Shown: positions 30,490 through 38,978 of the stretch, piece after piece
Layout of the letters: each line of letters begins with the position of its first letter
Position numbering within the stretch: position 1 is the stretch's first letter
Assembly: GCA_900770195.1 (NCBI GenBank)
Contig: CAAGJI010000004.1
Coordinates: 1-39,011 of the forward strand
Length of the DNA: 39,011 nucleotides
Reading direction: 5' to 3'
From: Oscillospiraceae bacterium
GTDB taxonomy: Bacteria; Bacillota; Clostridia; Oscillospirales; Ruminococcaceae
Translations under genes and position numbers: made by a program
Notes under the pieces: generated by a model
The model's database searches: none
What the model was told of the DNA's origin: nothing
Seen by the model: the letters and a program-made list of their open reading frames with translations, nothing else

Positions 30490-30518
30490 ATTATAACACA
30501 AGTCAAAAAATAAATCAA
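30490..30518 (-). promoter_or_regulatory. Promoter of the C39-like gene and prmA
   Basis: -35 TTGATT (30518-30513), 17-bp spacer, -10 TATAAT (30495-30490). The leader to the start codon is about 165 nt. Confidence 0.8.
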
Positions 30519-30761
30519 GCCGATTTTTTCAAGCAGAATGTAAAATGCCAATAATATTTTGCTGTTGATTTTGTGCATTATGTATGTAAATGTTTAATTC
30601 TCAATATTTATTAACAAAAACTTTTATCTTATTTTTAGTTTTATTGTCAAAAAGGCGGTAAAATTGGTTTTTATCGTTTTGTAATTATTTTGAAATTCAC
30701 GATTTTTCAATTTCCACATTTGCCACATAATTATCTTGTTATGTTTATTTGTTTGTACAAA
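30519..30761. other. AT-rich intergenic stretch without features
   Basis: No ORF with a ribosome site, no hairpin and no repeat recognised between the C39 promoter and the terminator of the DUF4125 gene. Some T-rich runs only. Confidence 0.6.
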
Positions 30762-30795
30762 ACAACCAAAACAAGAAGCAGTGTATTACTGCTTC
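30762..30795 (-). terminator. Terminator after the TPR-DUF4125 gene
   Basis: On the minus strand, an 8-bp stem GAAGCAGT / ACTGCTTC with loop AATAC is followed by TTGTTTTGGTTGTTTT. Moderate strength. Confidence 0.75.
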
Positions 30796-30811
30796 CCATT
30801 TCTTACATTAT

Positions 30812-33097
30812 TCAAATTTTTTGTTCTGCCTCGTAAATTGAATTATAGCCGTAAAGTTCTGCGGTATTTTCCATTGTAAGCCTTGCAAGGTTTTGATTTT
30901 TCTTTGAAAGGTCAACGATAAAAGCCGCATACATTCCAAGCATTTTTCTTGAATATGTTAAAAGTTCTCCACGCAGATATGTTTCATATGATGTATTCCA
31001 TTCTGTATCTTCATATGTGTGAATTACTCTTGCATTCGATGAAAGATTTGGAAATTCCTTTGAAAATTCCTCCATCCACGAAACCTGTATTTCACATATT
31101 GCATTGCAAAGTGCAACTGTATCTGCTTCAATTTCAGGCAGATTTTTCTCAATTTCAGCATATTTTTCTGGTGATGTCGACTTCATCATTCTTGCATATT
31201 TTTCAGTTATAAGATTTCTTCCGAATTTTTCCGCTTCTTCAAAATCAAAAATATACTGCTTTAACATAGGCACTGTCCATGTGAGATACTGACTGACACG
31301 CATTATTGAAAATGTTTCCCAGTCGTCCTGACAGTTTGCCCTTCCGCCCTCATTCTGAACTTTATCAAATGCCTCAAATTCCATTTTCGCTATTTTATAG
31401 GATAGATTTTCTTTTAAAATAATTTCATCTGCCTTTTTTGAAAGCTCATGTGCCATAACATCAAGATATTTATCACCAGATAAAATATCAAACTGTTTTT
31501 TTATTTCATTATATATAGTTTCGCAGACAGGTTCAATTATTTCTGAATAGTATTCATCAATTGAAATTTTAGATGATAATTCAAAAAGTTTTTTAATATA
31601 CAAATAAGGACAGCTTTTATAAAGCCATTTGTAATAAGGATAAAATTTATTTTTTATGATATGTGTGCATTTTAACGTGTTTAAAACAAATTCATTATAG
31701 CAAATCATTGCTGTTACTTTGTCACCACGTTTCAGCATACGCAAAAAATTATACTGACCGCTTTGTGCCATAAATGCTGTTTGCTGTGCAAGATGTTTTA
31801 GCTGAACTGTTTTTGGAAATCCTTTTTTTAATTCTTTTCGTATTTCTGTAAACCTGTTGTGTGTGTCTGAAAAAACAGATCCGTTAGTCACAACAGCAAG
31901 CTTTTCAGGTTGAATTTCAAGCCATTCTGATACATTTTCAGGGATTTTTTCAGTTTCAAGCAAATCAGCATAAAATTTTTCAGACTGAAATACGCCCGTT
32001 CTTTTTGAACTCTGAACGCTTTTTATGCGTTCAAATCCCATAAATGTTTTTGGAAGAAGGTCGTACGCTTTTTGAAGTTTTTCGCCTATTTCAGAATAAA
32101 TATCTTCATCAATCCACATACAGAACGCCGGTCCGAAATCGTGATCACGGGAATATTCATCATCAAAACCGAAACAATCCGAACCCTCTCCAACCATTCC
32201 GCAGACAATTTTATCTTCATATTTTGGAAAATTGCGATGAATAACAGGCTTTCCAAAACATTCATAATAGTTTTTGCAAAGTTCCATTCCGCTTAGTTTT
32301 TTTACGGATTTAAGCTTTGATTCTGCAAGCTTTAGATTTTCAAGAATGATATCATAAAAATTATTTTTTCCCATATGAAGTTCTGTTTCTGAAAGTGCCA
32401 TACTATAATATTTTACAGCAGATTCAAAATCATCCTGCTTGAATTTTATATCACCTTTTACAGATAATGCCGCACTGTAATGAAAATCAGACGGAGAAAG
32501 TCCTGTGAAATATTCAAGTGCTTTGTCTGCAAAAATTTCAGCTTCTGATATTTTGCCAAGTTTTACAAGCGATATGGCAAGATTCGTTTTTGATATTGCA
32601 ATTTTTTGATTATTTCCCGATTTTTCAACAATCTCCAAAGCTTTTTCCTGACATTTGGCGGCTTTTTCATAATTTTCAATCTGCTGATAAAGCAAACTTA
32701 TATTATTAAAATAACTTGCAAAAAGTTCCGCATCAACATCAGAATTTTCATCAAAAATTGATTTTACTTTGTCATATGCTTCAAATGACTTTTCATATTT
32801 TCCTGAAGCCCTGTATGCATTCGCAGCATTAAGCAAAGTTACTGCGTACTCTTTTGTATCTTTTAAACCGCATTTATCCATAATTCCAAGGACTTTTCCG
32901 CATGAATCAACTGCTTCTGAAAATCTTCCGCAATCTCTGAAAAATCCTATCTGTTCATTATATAATGTAATGACAGAATTATAATCTTTGTTTTCAAGGG
33001 ACTTCTCTATCATTTCAGAAAGATATTTTTCGGCTTCATCAAGCTTTGATTCATTAAGAAGTTCATCAAGTTGTTTTAAAATTTTCTGTATATCCAT
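30812..33097 (-). CDS. TPR - nucleotidyltransferase-like - DUF4125 fusion protein
   Basis: A 761-residue cytosolic protein in three parts. Residues 1 to about 260 are helical tetratricopeptide repeats (for example NNISLLYQQIENYEKAAKCQEKALE, in part). Residues about 280-520 look like a nucleotidyltransferase fold of the DUF4037 kind: GEGSDCFG at 303-310 and DHD at 318-320, the G-S-x(n)-D-x-D pattern. Residues about 570-761 match DUF4125 (NEGGRANCQDDWETF, RVSQYLTW, ARVIHTYEDTEWNTSYETYLRGE in part). Function unknown. It starts two bases after the stop of fprA, so the pair is translationally coupled, suggesting a role in O2/NO or redox stress. The catalytic Asp pattern suggests it could transfer a nucleotide, which is inference. 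Confidence 0.75.
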   Translation of the reverse strand: MDIQKILKQLDELLNESKLDEAEKYLSEMIEKSLENKDYNSVITLYNEQIGFFRDCGRFSEAVDSCGKVLGIMDKCGLKDTKEYAVTLLNAANAYRASGKYEKSFEAYDKVKSIFDENSDVDAELFASYFNNISLLYQQIENYEKAAKCQEKALEIVEKSGNNQKIAISKTNLAISLVKLGKISEAEIFADKALEYFTGLSPSDFHYSAALSVKGDIKFKQDDFESAVKYYSMALSETELHMGKNNFYDIILENLKLAESKLKSVKKLSGMELCKNYYECFGKPVIHRNFPKYEDKIVCGMVGEGSDCFGFDDEYSRDHDFGPAFCMWIDEDIYSEIGEKLQKAYDLLPKTFMGFERIKSVQSSKRTGVFQSEKFYADLLETEKIPENVSEWLEIQPEKLAVVTNGSVFSDTHNRFTEIRKELKKGFPKTVQLKHLAQQTAFMAQSGQYNFLRMLKRGDKVTAMICYNEFVLNTLKCTHIIKNKFYPYYKWLYKSCPYLYIKKLFELSSKISIDEYYSEIIEPVCETIYNEIKKQFDILSGDKYLDVMAHELSKKADEIILKENLSYKIAKMEFEAFDKVQNEGGRANCQDDWETFSIMRVSQYLTWTVPMLKQYIFDFEEAEKFGRNLITEKYARMMKSTSPEKYAEIEKNLPEIEADTVALCNAICEIQVSWMEEFSKEFPNLSSNARVIHTYEDTEWNTSYETYLRGELLTYSRKMLGMYAAFIVDLSKKNQNLARLTMENTAELYGYNSIYEAEQKI

Positions 33098-33099
33098 AA

Positions 33100-34254
33100 T
33101 TATTTACAAAGTTCTTCAGCGAGTGCTTCAATTTCAACCTTGTTTGCATCGCTTAAAGCAGACATTATTTTTACACCTGTTTCTGTATAAGTTATATTTT
33201 TAGATTTTTCAAGCATTCTTTTCATAACATTTGCGGCAGTTACAGCCCAAGAACCGTTTTCAATTAATGCAACTGTTTTATTCTGGAAATTTCGTTCTGT
33301 AAGATTACTTATAAATTCACGCATAAATGGGAAAATATCGCCATTATATGTAGTTGTTGCAAGAACAATTTTTCCGTAACGAAAAGCATCTTCAACAGCT
33401 TCCGCCATATCATCTCTTGCAAGGTCTGCAACTGCAACTTTCGGACAGCCTTTTTCTTTAAGTTTTTCTTCAAGAAGTTTTACTGCGTTTCGTGTGTTTC
33501 CATAAACAGAAGTATATGCAATGAAAACACCTTCGCTTTCTGTTTTATATGATGACCAAATATCATAAAGATTAAGGTAATATCCAAGATTTGCACTAAG
33601 AACAGGACCATGAAGCGGACAGATTGTTTTTACATCAAATGCTGAAACTTTTTTCAAAACATTCTGAACCTGCATACCGAATTTTCCAACGATACCGAAA
33701 TAATAACGTCTTGCTTCACATGCCCAGTCTTCAGAAATATCATTTGCACCGAATTTTCCGAAAGCATCAGCTGAAAATACAACTTTTTCTGTGCTTTCAT
33801 AAGTCATAATAACCTCAGGCCAATGAACCATAGGTGCTGTTATAAAATGAAGTTCGTGTTTTCCAAGATTTAAAGTATCTTTTTCCCCTACAGCAATTTT
33901 TCTTTCTGCATAATCATTTCCAAAGAAATTTTTCATCATATTAAAAGATTTTGCATTTGAAACAATTACAGTTTCAGGATAAGCTTCCATAAAATCTGTA
34001 ATGCTTGCTGAATGGTCAGGTTCCATATGCTGAACAACAAGATAATCAGGCTTTTTTCCGTCAAGGGCTTTTTTGATATTTTCAAGCCATTCAGATGTAA
34101 AATTGCGGTCAACTGTATCCATTACGGCAATTTTTTCGTCAATGATTACATATGAATTGTATGCCATACCGTTTGGTACTTTGTACTGTCCTTCAAACAA
34201 GTCAATTTTGTGGTCATTTACACCAACATATAAAATATTTTCTGAAATTTTCAT
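33100..34254 (-). CDS. fprA: A-type flavoprotein FprA (flavo-diiron O2/NO reductase)
   Basis: A 384-residue flavo-diiron protein that reduces O2 to water or NO to N2O in anaerobes. The beta-lactamase-like domain has diiron ligands in HMEPDHS (His76, Glu78, Asp80, His81), His144 in MVHWPE, Asp163 in FSADAFG and His215 in CPLHGPV. The flavodoxin domain (about 243-384) has an FMN loop TSVYGNTRNA. It is cytosolic and needs an electron donor such as rubredoxin, which is not encoded nearby. It leads an operon with the DUF4125 fusion. Confidence 0.96.
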   Translation of the reverse strand: MKISENILYVGVNDHKIDLFEGQYKVPNGMAYNSYVIIDEKIAVMDTVDRNFTSEWLENIKKALDGKKPDYLVVQHMEPDHSASITDFMEAYPETVIVSNAKSFNMMKNFFGNDYAERKIAVGEKDTLNLGKHELHFITAPMVHWPEVIMTYESTEKVVFSADAFGKFGANDISEDWACEARRYYFGIVGKFGMQVQNVLKKVSAFDVKTICPLHGPVLSANLGYYLNLYDIWSSYKTESEGVFIAYTSVYGNTRNAVKLLEEKLKEKGCPKVAVADLARDDMAEAVEDAFRYGKIVLATTTYNGDIFPFMREFISNLTERNFQNKTVALIENGSWAVTAANVMKRMLEKSKNITYTETGVKIMSALSDANKVEIEALAEELCK

Positions 34255-34286
34255 TGTTATACACCTCTTAAATTTTATTATATTCT

Positions 34287-34345
34287 ATCTCTTTTGACGA
34301 GATAAACCATACAGATATTATATATTATTTCATCTTAAAAATCAA
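34287..34345 (-). promoter_or_regulatory. Promoter and leader hairpin of fprA
   Basis: -35 TTGATT (34345-34340), 17-bp spacer, -10 TATAAT (34322-34317). The leader has a 6-bp hairpin TATCTC / GAGATA (34305-34287) ahead of the ribosome site AGAGGTG. Confidence 0.75.
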
Positions 34346-34392
34346 TAGTTTTTTTGTTTTTTTGCGCAAAACAAAGTAAACCGCCATCGAAA

Positions 34393-34432
34393 GTTTATTA
34401 AAAAACAGAACTGATTTTTTCAGTCCTGTTTT
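34393..34432 (-). terminator. Terminator after the DXS-like gene
   Basis: On the minus strand, a 13-bp stem AAAACAGGACTGA / TCAGTTCTGTTTT (one G-U) with a five-A loop is followed by TTAATAAAC. It lies 9 bases after the stop of the synthase gene. Confidence 0.85.
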
Positions 34433-34440
34433 AAAATATT

Positions 34441-36198
34441 TTACTTAATAATCTTCTGAATATCTTCCAGTATCATCTGCGGAACAAGTCTGTTTTCCTT
34501 CATAACCTCATCTACGCTGTATCTGTCGAGAAATTCTTTTTTCAGACCGTAATTAAGAACTTTAACATCAGAATTTCCATAGAAACGGGCAATTTTTTCA
34601 CCAAAACCGCCATCAAGAATACCGTCTTCAAGCGTAATAACAACATCGTGTTCTTTTTTAAGATTTTCAAGCATTTCTTCGTCAATTCCTGTGATATAGC
34701 GAGGATTGATTAAAGTAGGCTTTATTCCGCTGTTTTCTGATATATATTTTACTGTATTTTCACCAAGCTGCCAGAAGTCGCCAAGGGCAATTACTGCAAC
34801 CCTGCTTCCGTTCTGTGTAATTTTATATTTATTTAAATCTGAATAATCAGAATCAATTTTTTCTCCTGATGAAATAACGCCATTACAAGGCATTCTTACT
34901 GCGACAGGGTGGTCACTTTGTTCAATACTCCAGTCAAGCATAGCAAAGTATTCTTCTTTTGAAGTCGGTGCAAGATATACCATATCAGGAATGTTTGAAA
35001 TAAGCGGAATGTCATATATTCCAAGGTGTGTCACATCATTCATTCCAAAAACAGATGCTGTACATACAATTATTGTTGCAGGATTGTTATTTATACAAAG
35101 GTCCTGAGAAAGCTGGTCAAAAGTACGCTGAATGAAACTGCTGTGTGTCGCAAAAACAGGTTTTCCGCCTGCTTTGGCAATTCCCGATGCAAAAGCTACT
35201 GCGTGTTCTTCTGCAATGCCAACATCAACGAACTGTTTTCCGACCTCTTTTCTTTTTTCTTCTGTAAATCCAATAGAAGTAGGAACGGCTGCTGCAATCG
35301 TTGTAACAAGAGGGTCTTTTTTCATTTTTTCAAGAAGAAAATCAGCTGTTAATGTGCCATAATCTTCATCATCTGATGTAAATTTTGGTTTACCTGTTTC
35401 TATATCAAACGGCATACACCAATGCCAGTTTTCTTTGTTTTTTTCTGCAACAGGATAACCCTTGCCTTTCTGTGTTACAATATGAACAACAACAGGATGG
35501 TCAATATCTTTAACTTCTTCAAGTGCTGATATAACAGATGCTATGTCATTGCCATCCTTTACGAATCTGTAATCAAGATTAAATGAACGGAATAAATTGC
35601 ATTCGCATTTTCCGTCTGAATTGCGAAGCTGTTCAAGATTTTTATAAAGTCCGCCGTGATTTTCAGCAATTGACATATCATTGTCATTTACAATAATAAT
35701 GAAATTAGTTCCAAGTTCTGACGCAAAATCAAGTCCTTCAAGTGCTTCTCCGCCGCTGAGTGAACCGTCGCCTATAACAGCTATAACATTGCCATTTTCA
35801 CCCTTTAAATCCCTTGCTTTAACAAGACCTGATGCAAGACTGACAGATGTTGAAGTGTGACCGATATTAAAGAAATCATGTTTGCTTTCGACAGGGTTTG
35901 TATACCCTGAAACGTCATCATATTTATCTTCATACAAAAACGCATCTTTGCGTCCCGTAAGCATTTTGTGACAATAACTCTGATGCGAAACATCAAAAAC
36001 TATTTTATCTTTTGGTGAGTCAAAAACATAGTGAAGTGCAATTGTTGTTTCAACCATTCCAAGATTCGGTCCAAAATGTCCGCCATGAATGCTGAGTTTT
36101 TTTATCAATGCTTTTCGCATTTCTTCTGCAAGTGAAGTCATTTCTTCAATGTTTAATTTTTTAAGGTCTTCTGGTGAGTTGATTTTTTCAATATACAT
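34441..36198 (-). CDS. dxs: 1-deoxy-D-xylulose-5-phosphate synthase-like protein
   Basis: A thiamine-diphosphate enzyme of the DXS/transketolase family, 585 residues; standard DXS is about 620. GGHFGPNLGMVE near 39 resembles the DXS start (canonical SGGHLASSLG). The ThDP motif runs from GDGSLSGG (143-150) to NDND (171-174). DVGIAEEHAVAFASG near 323 holds the catalytic Glu, and a transketolase C-domain follows. DXS makes DXP from pyruvate and glyceraldehyde phosphate for isoprenoids, thiamine and PLP. The shorter length and changed loops (for example GGHFGPN) suggest a DXS paralogue or a diverged relative, which I cannot settle. AAAGGAG lies before the ATG. The promoter has a MerR-type dyad. 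Confidence 0.85.
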   Translation of the reverse strand: MYIEKINSPEDLKKLNIEEMTSLAEEMRKALIKKLSIHGGHFGPNLGMVETTIALHYVFDSPKDKIVFDVSHQSYCHKMLTGRKDAFLYEDKYDDVSGYTNPVESKHDFFNIGHTSTSVSLASGLVKARDLKGENGNVIAVIGDGSLSGGEALEGLDFASELGTNFIIIVNDNDMSIAENHGGLYKNLEQLRNSDGKCECNLFRSFNLDYRFVKDGNDIASVISALEEVKDIDHPVVVHIVTQKGKGYPVAEKNKENWHWCMPFDIETGKPKFTSDDEDYGTLTADFLLEKMKKDPLVTTIAAAVPTSIGFTEEKRKEVGKQFVDVGIAEEHAVAFASGIAKAGGKPVFATHSSFIQRTFDQLSQDLCINNNPATIIVCTASVFGMNDVTHLGIYDIPLISNIPDMVYLAPTSKEEYFAMLDWSIEQSDHPVAVRMPCNGVISSGEKIDSDYSDLNKYKITQNGSRVAVIALGDFWQLGENTVKYISENSGIKPTLINPRYITGIDEEMLENLKKEHDVVITLEDGILDGGFGEKIARFYGNSDVKVLNYGLKKEFLDRYSVDEVMKENRLVPQMILEDIQKIIK

Positions 36199-36239
36199 TT
36201 TTCTGCTCCTTTAGTTTAAATAAATTTCACTGTGGTAGT

Positions 36240-36270
36240 ATTATATCACTTTGAGTAAACTCCAAGTCAA
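36240..36270 (-). promoter_or_regulatory. Promoter with 19-bp spacer and MerR-type operator
   Basis: -35 TTGACT (36270-36265) and -10 TATAAT (36245-36240) are separated by 19 bp instead of 17. The spacer region carries the imperfect dyad ACTTTGAGTAAACTCCAAGT (36248-36267, 8 of 10 positions symmetrical). Long spacer plus a dyad inside the promoter is the hallmark of MerR-family activators, and the half-site ACTTxGAGT resembles that of NmlR/AdhR-like regulators. Confidence 0.75.
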
Positions 36271-36332
36271 TACTTTTTTATATTTTTTGTATATTTGCAC
36301 AAACATTAAAATGAAAAAATATGAAAACTTTA

Positions 36333-36363
36333 TCAAAAAATTGCAGCCTTAAAGACTGCAATT
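36333..36363 (-). terminator. Terminator after the MATE gene
   Basis: On the minus strand, an 8-bp stem AATTGCAG / CTGCAATT with a 9-base loop is followed by TTTTTTG. Confidence 0.85.
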
Positions 36364-36368
36364 CGTAT

Positions 36369-37778
36369 TTATATTTTTTTTATTTTTAAAACTTTTGCTT
36401 TGTATTCATTTTCTTCAATGTTTTCATTGTCTGTATCTTCAATATTTCCCGCTTTTTGACTTTCACGTCTGTAAACTTTTACAAATGCAAAAATATTAAT
36501 TGCAAGTGCTCCAATCCATGCACAACAATCAGCATAGGCTGTTGTTCTGAATCCAACTGAACCTATAAATAAAACTATAACTGAAATTCTGAGAACCATT
36601 TCAGCAATTCCCGAAATCATAGGAATAAGTGGGAATCCCATTCCCTGAACGCAGCTTCTCACAACAAACAAACAGTTTAAAAAAATTAAAAAAGCACCGC
36701 ATATAGGCAAATATTGTGCAGCTATTGCAATTTGCTGTGAACCGTTAAGAAGTACAGATGCAAGCTGTGAAGGGAAGAAAATCATAACAAAACTAAGAAT
36801 AATATAGGCTGCAAATGAAATTGCAAGACAGGATTTCATACCTTCTTTTATTCTTCCGAATTTCTTTGCACCATAATTCTGGCTTGCATAAGCACTCATT
36901 GCATAGCCTGCTGTGTTTGAAGGCTGCATAAATAAGTTAAGATATTTACTGCAAGCAGAATATGCCGAAGTATAGGCAACTCCAAGACCGTTTACAAAAT
37001 ACTGTATTACCATACAACCTATTGCTGTTATAGAGTTCATAAGTGCCATAGGAATGCCGTTTTTCAAAAGTATTCCGTACATTTTGGGGTCAAATTTTAT
37101 TTCTTCTTTTGAAAGTTTAAGAAAATCTATTTTTCTAAGCTTGTTAATACATATAAAAGAAGAACCAATCTGCGAAATTACTGTTGCAATTGCCGCACCC
37201 TCAACACCTGTTTTAAAACCGAAAATAAAAATAATATCAAGTGCAATATTAAGAATAGAAGATGTTATAATGGCTTTAAGCGGTGTTTTACTGTCGCCGA
37301 GTGAACGAAGTATTCCTGAACTTAAATTATATGCAATAGTTGCAAATAATCCACCGAAAATAATTCTGCCATATAAAAGACTTTCATCCATAATTAAAGA
37401 ATCTGTCTGTAGCATAATCATAATAGGTTTCAGGAAAATCATACTGAAAATCGTAAGAAGTACTATTATAAGCAAGGCAAGCTGTATTGAAGCCGAAAGT
37501 GAACGCCTTAGCTTTTTAAAATTCTTCTCACCAAAATTTTGTGCTATAAGTATGGAAAAACCGTTTGACAACCCCATTGAAAAACCTATTATAAGGAATG
37601 TAAGTGTTGACATATTTCCAACGGCAGCAAGAGAATTATCTCCAAGACCTTTTCCGACTATAGCTGTATCTGCAAAAGTATAGAGCTGCTGAAGCATATT
37701 TGTAACAAGCAGCGGAAAGAAAAAACCAAGAATAAGTTTCGAGGTTTTACCTTTTGTGAAATCAACAGTTCCACTCAT
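36369..37778 (-). CDS. MATE family efflux transporter
   Basis: An integral membrane antiporter of the MATE/NorM-DinF type, 469 residues, with about twelve helices. N-terminal LQQLYTFADTAIVGKGLGDNSLAAVG and the mid-protein GNGxPMAL-like segment (KNGIPMALMNSI) are family hallmarks. The substrate, drug or metabolite, is unknown. The charged C-terminal tail is lysine- and glutamate-rich. The start at 37778 is preferred; an upstream ATG lacks a ribosome site, and even here the site is weak (GAGG twelve bases away). A TATAAT at 37806-37811 with a poor -35 may be its promoter. Separate from the DXS-like gene by a terminator. Confidence 0.93.
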   Translation of the reverse strand: MSGTVDFTKGKTSKLILGFFFPLLVTNMLQQLYTFADTAIVGKGLGDNSLAAVGNMSTLTFLIIGFSMGLSNGFSILIAQNFGEKNFKKLRRSLSASIQLALLIIVLLTIFSMIFLKPIMIMLQTDSLIMDESLLYGRIIFGGLFATIAYNLSSGILRSLGDSKTPLKAIITSSILNIALDIIFIFGFKTGVEGAAIATVISQIGSSFICINKLRKIDFLKLSKEEIKFDPKMYGILLKNGIPMALMNSITAIGCMVIQYFVNGLGVAYTSAYSACSKYLNLFMQPSNTAGYAMSAYASQNYGAKKFGRIKEGMKSCLAISFAAYIILSFVMIFFPSQLASVLLNGSQQIAIAAQYLPICGAFLIFLNCLFVVRSCVQGMGFPLIPMISGIAEMVLRISVIVLFIGSVGFRTTAYADCCAWIGALAINIFAFVKVYRRESQKAGNIEDTDNENIEENEYKAKVLKIKKI

Positions 37779-37978
37779 TTTTATCACCATCCTCAAGTGT
37801 GAATTATACGCTTTTTAAAAAAATAAATATACTAAAAAACACACTTTTCTGGCAATTTTCTGATATATTATATTGTAAAAAATCAAAGAAAAAAAGTATT
37901 ATTTTGTGTTAACTAAAATCGATTTCACATATATCTGATTTAAGTAAAATTATGTTTTGAATAAGTAGTTGCACATAA

Positions 37979-38824
37979 TTAATTATTGACAACTGTCTGG
38001 TCAAGAACTGAAATATCTTTGTCATCAAGATTATTTTCCAAAATCATTTTTTTAACATCTTCATAGGAATATTTTGAAGCCGGATATAAAACAACAATTG
38101 AATGGTCACCATCTGAAAGGAAATTTTCTTTTCCATAATCTGTATAACGTGTTGCACCGATTGAAACAAGAATTTTTTCAGGTTTTTCCGCCGAAATAAG
38201 GTAAAAATTTATGTTTTCAGCAGGTCCTTCATCTTTTTGTGAGTTGAATTTTTCAATAAGCCAGTCAGTAAGTTTTGTGTAAACATAACTGTAATCTTTT
38301 ATGGCACTGTCTTCACCATATGCATAAACTTTTCCGTTTCTTACGAGGAAACTTGCAATTCTGTAATCGTTTATAACACTGTTTTCATCGAAAGATGATA
38401 TTTCAATTATGTTATCTGAAACGCCTTTGCTGCATTCTCCCCAGTTCTTTTTCATACTGATTTTTTTAGCACCCTCACGTCTTATTGAACAGTCATTTGA
38501 TGCACAAAATCCAAGAGGTTCGAGTTTTTTGACTTCATTATTTTCCCATATGGCACGAAACAAAACAGCACATTCAGGTTCTATCTGCAATTTTGTCTGT
38601 CCAACAGGATAAATTATTTTTCTGCTGTCAAAAGGAAATATTTTAAGGTAATCAGGAACGCAGTCTTTTCCGTTCGGAATATATGTAGGAAAAACAGCTT
38701 TTGGTGCATTTGCTTCTTTTGTTTTTACATTAACAAAATCAGCTGCTTCTCCTGCCTGTTCAAGGTGACCTGTAAAATTTCCGGCAACCCCGAAAGATGC
38801 AATATTTTTTAAATCAAATTTCAT
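37979..38824 (-). CDS. DUF5718 family protein, possibly fumarylacetoacetate-hydrolase-like fold
   Basis: A 281-residue soluble protein. The N-terminal SFGVAGNFTGHLEQAGEAADFVNV matches my recollection of the DUF5718 family (in part: GVAGNFTGHLEQAGEA). The middle has a segment VGQTKLQIEPECAVLF, like the metal-binding region of fumarylacetoacetate-hydrolase folds. Function unknown. The ATG at 38824 is favoured over the one at 38827 because GGAG is then seven bases away. Own promoter upstream; no clear terminator was seen in the 180 bases before the MATE gene, so read-through is possible. Confidence 0.75.
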   Translation of the reverse strand: MKFDLKNIASFGVAGNFTGHLEQAGEAADFVNVKTKEANAPKAVFPTYIPNGKDCVPDYLKIFPFDSRKIIYPVGQTKLQIEPECAVLFRAIWENNEVKKLEPLGFCASNDCSIRREGAKKISMKKNWGECSKGVSDNIIEISSFDENSVINDYRIASFLVRNGKVYAYGEDSAIKDYSYVYTKLTDWLIEKFNSQKDEGPAENINFYLISAEKPEKILVSIGATRYTDYGKENFLSDGDHSIVVLYPASKYSYEDVKKMILENNLDDKDISVLDQTVVNN

Positions 38825-38856
38825 CATTTTTCTCCAATCATTTTATTTATATACCT

Positions 38857-38885
38857 ATTATAATATATTTTTGATTAAATTGCAA
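38857..38885 (-). promoter_or_regulatory. Promoter of the DUF5718 gene
   Basis: -35 TTGCAA (38885-38880), 17-bp spacer, -10 TATAAT (38862-38857). Confidence 0.75.
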
Positions 38886-38925
38886 TAGTTTTAAGTAAAT
38901 AATCAAGGAAATCAATTTTCAGATT

Positions 38926-38978
38926 TAAGCCTCTCCTTTTAAGGAGAGGTGGGCGACGTAGTCGCTCGGAGAGGTTAA
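38926..38978. repeat. Short GC-rich inverted-repeat element
   Basis: Ends TTAAGCCTCTCC and GGAGAGGTTAA form an outer inverted repeat. Inside are a perfect palindrome CCTCTCCTTTTAAGGAGAGG (38930-38949) and a small hairpin GCGAC-GTA-GTCGC (38953-38965). GC content is well above the flanks. Similar CCTCTCC/GGAGAGG elements are common between genes in gut Clostridia; a dispersed repeat is likely. Confidence 0.65.

Noticed and set aside
37054..37683. Plus-strand ORF of 209 codons inside the MATE gene
   Set aside because: Antisense to conserved transporter sequence, with no ribosome site or family motifs; a by-product of codon bias.
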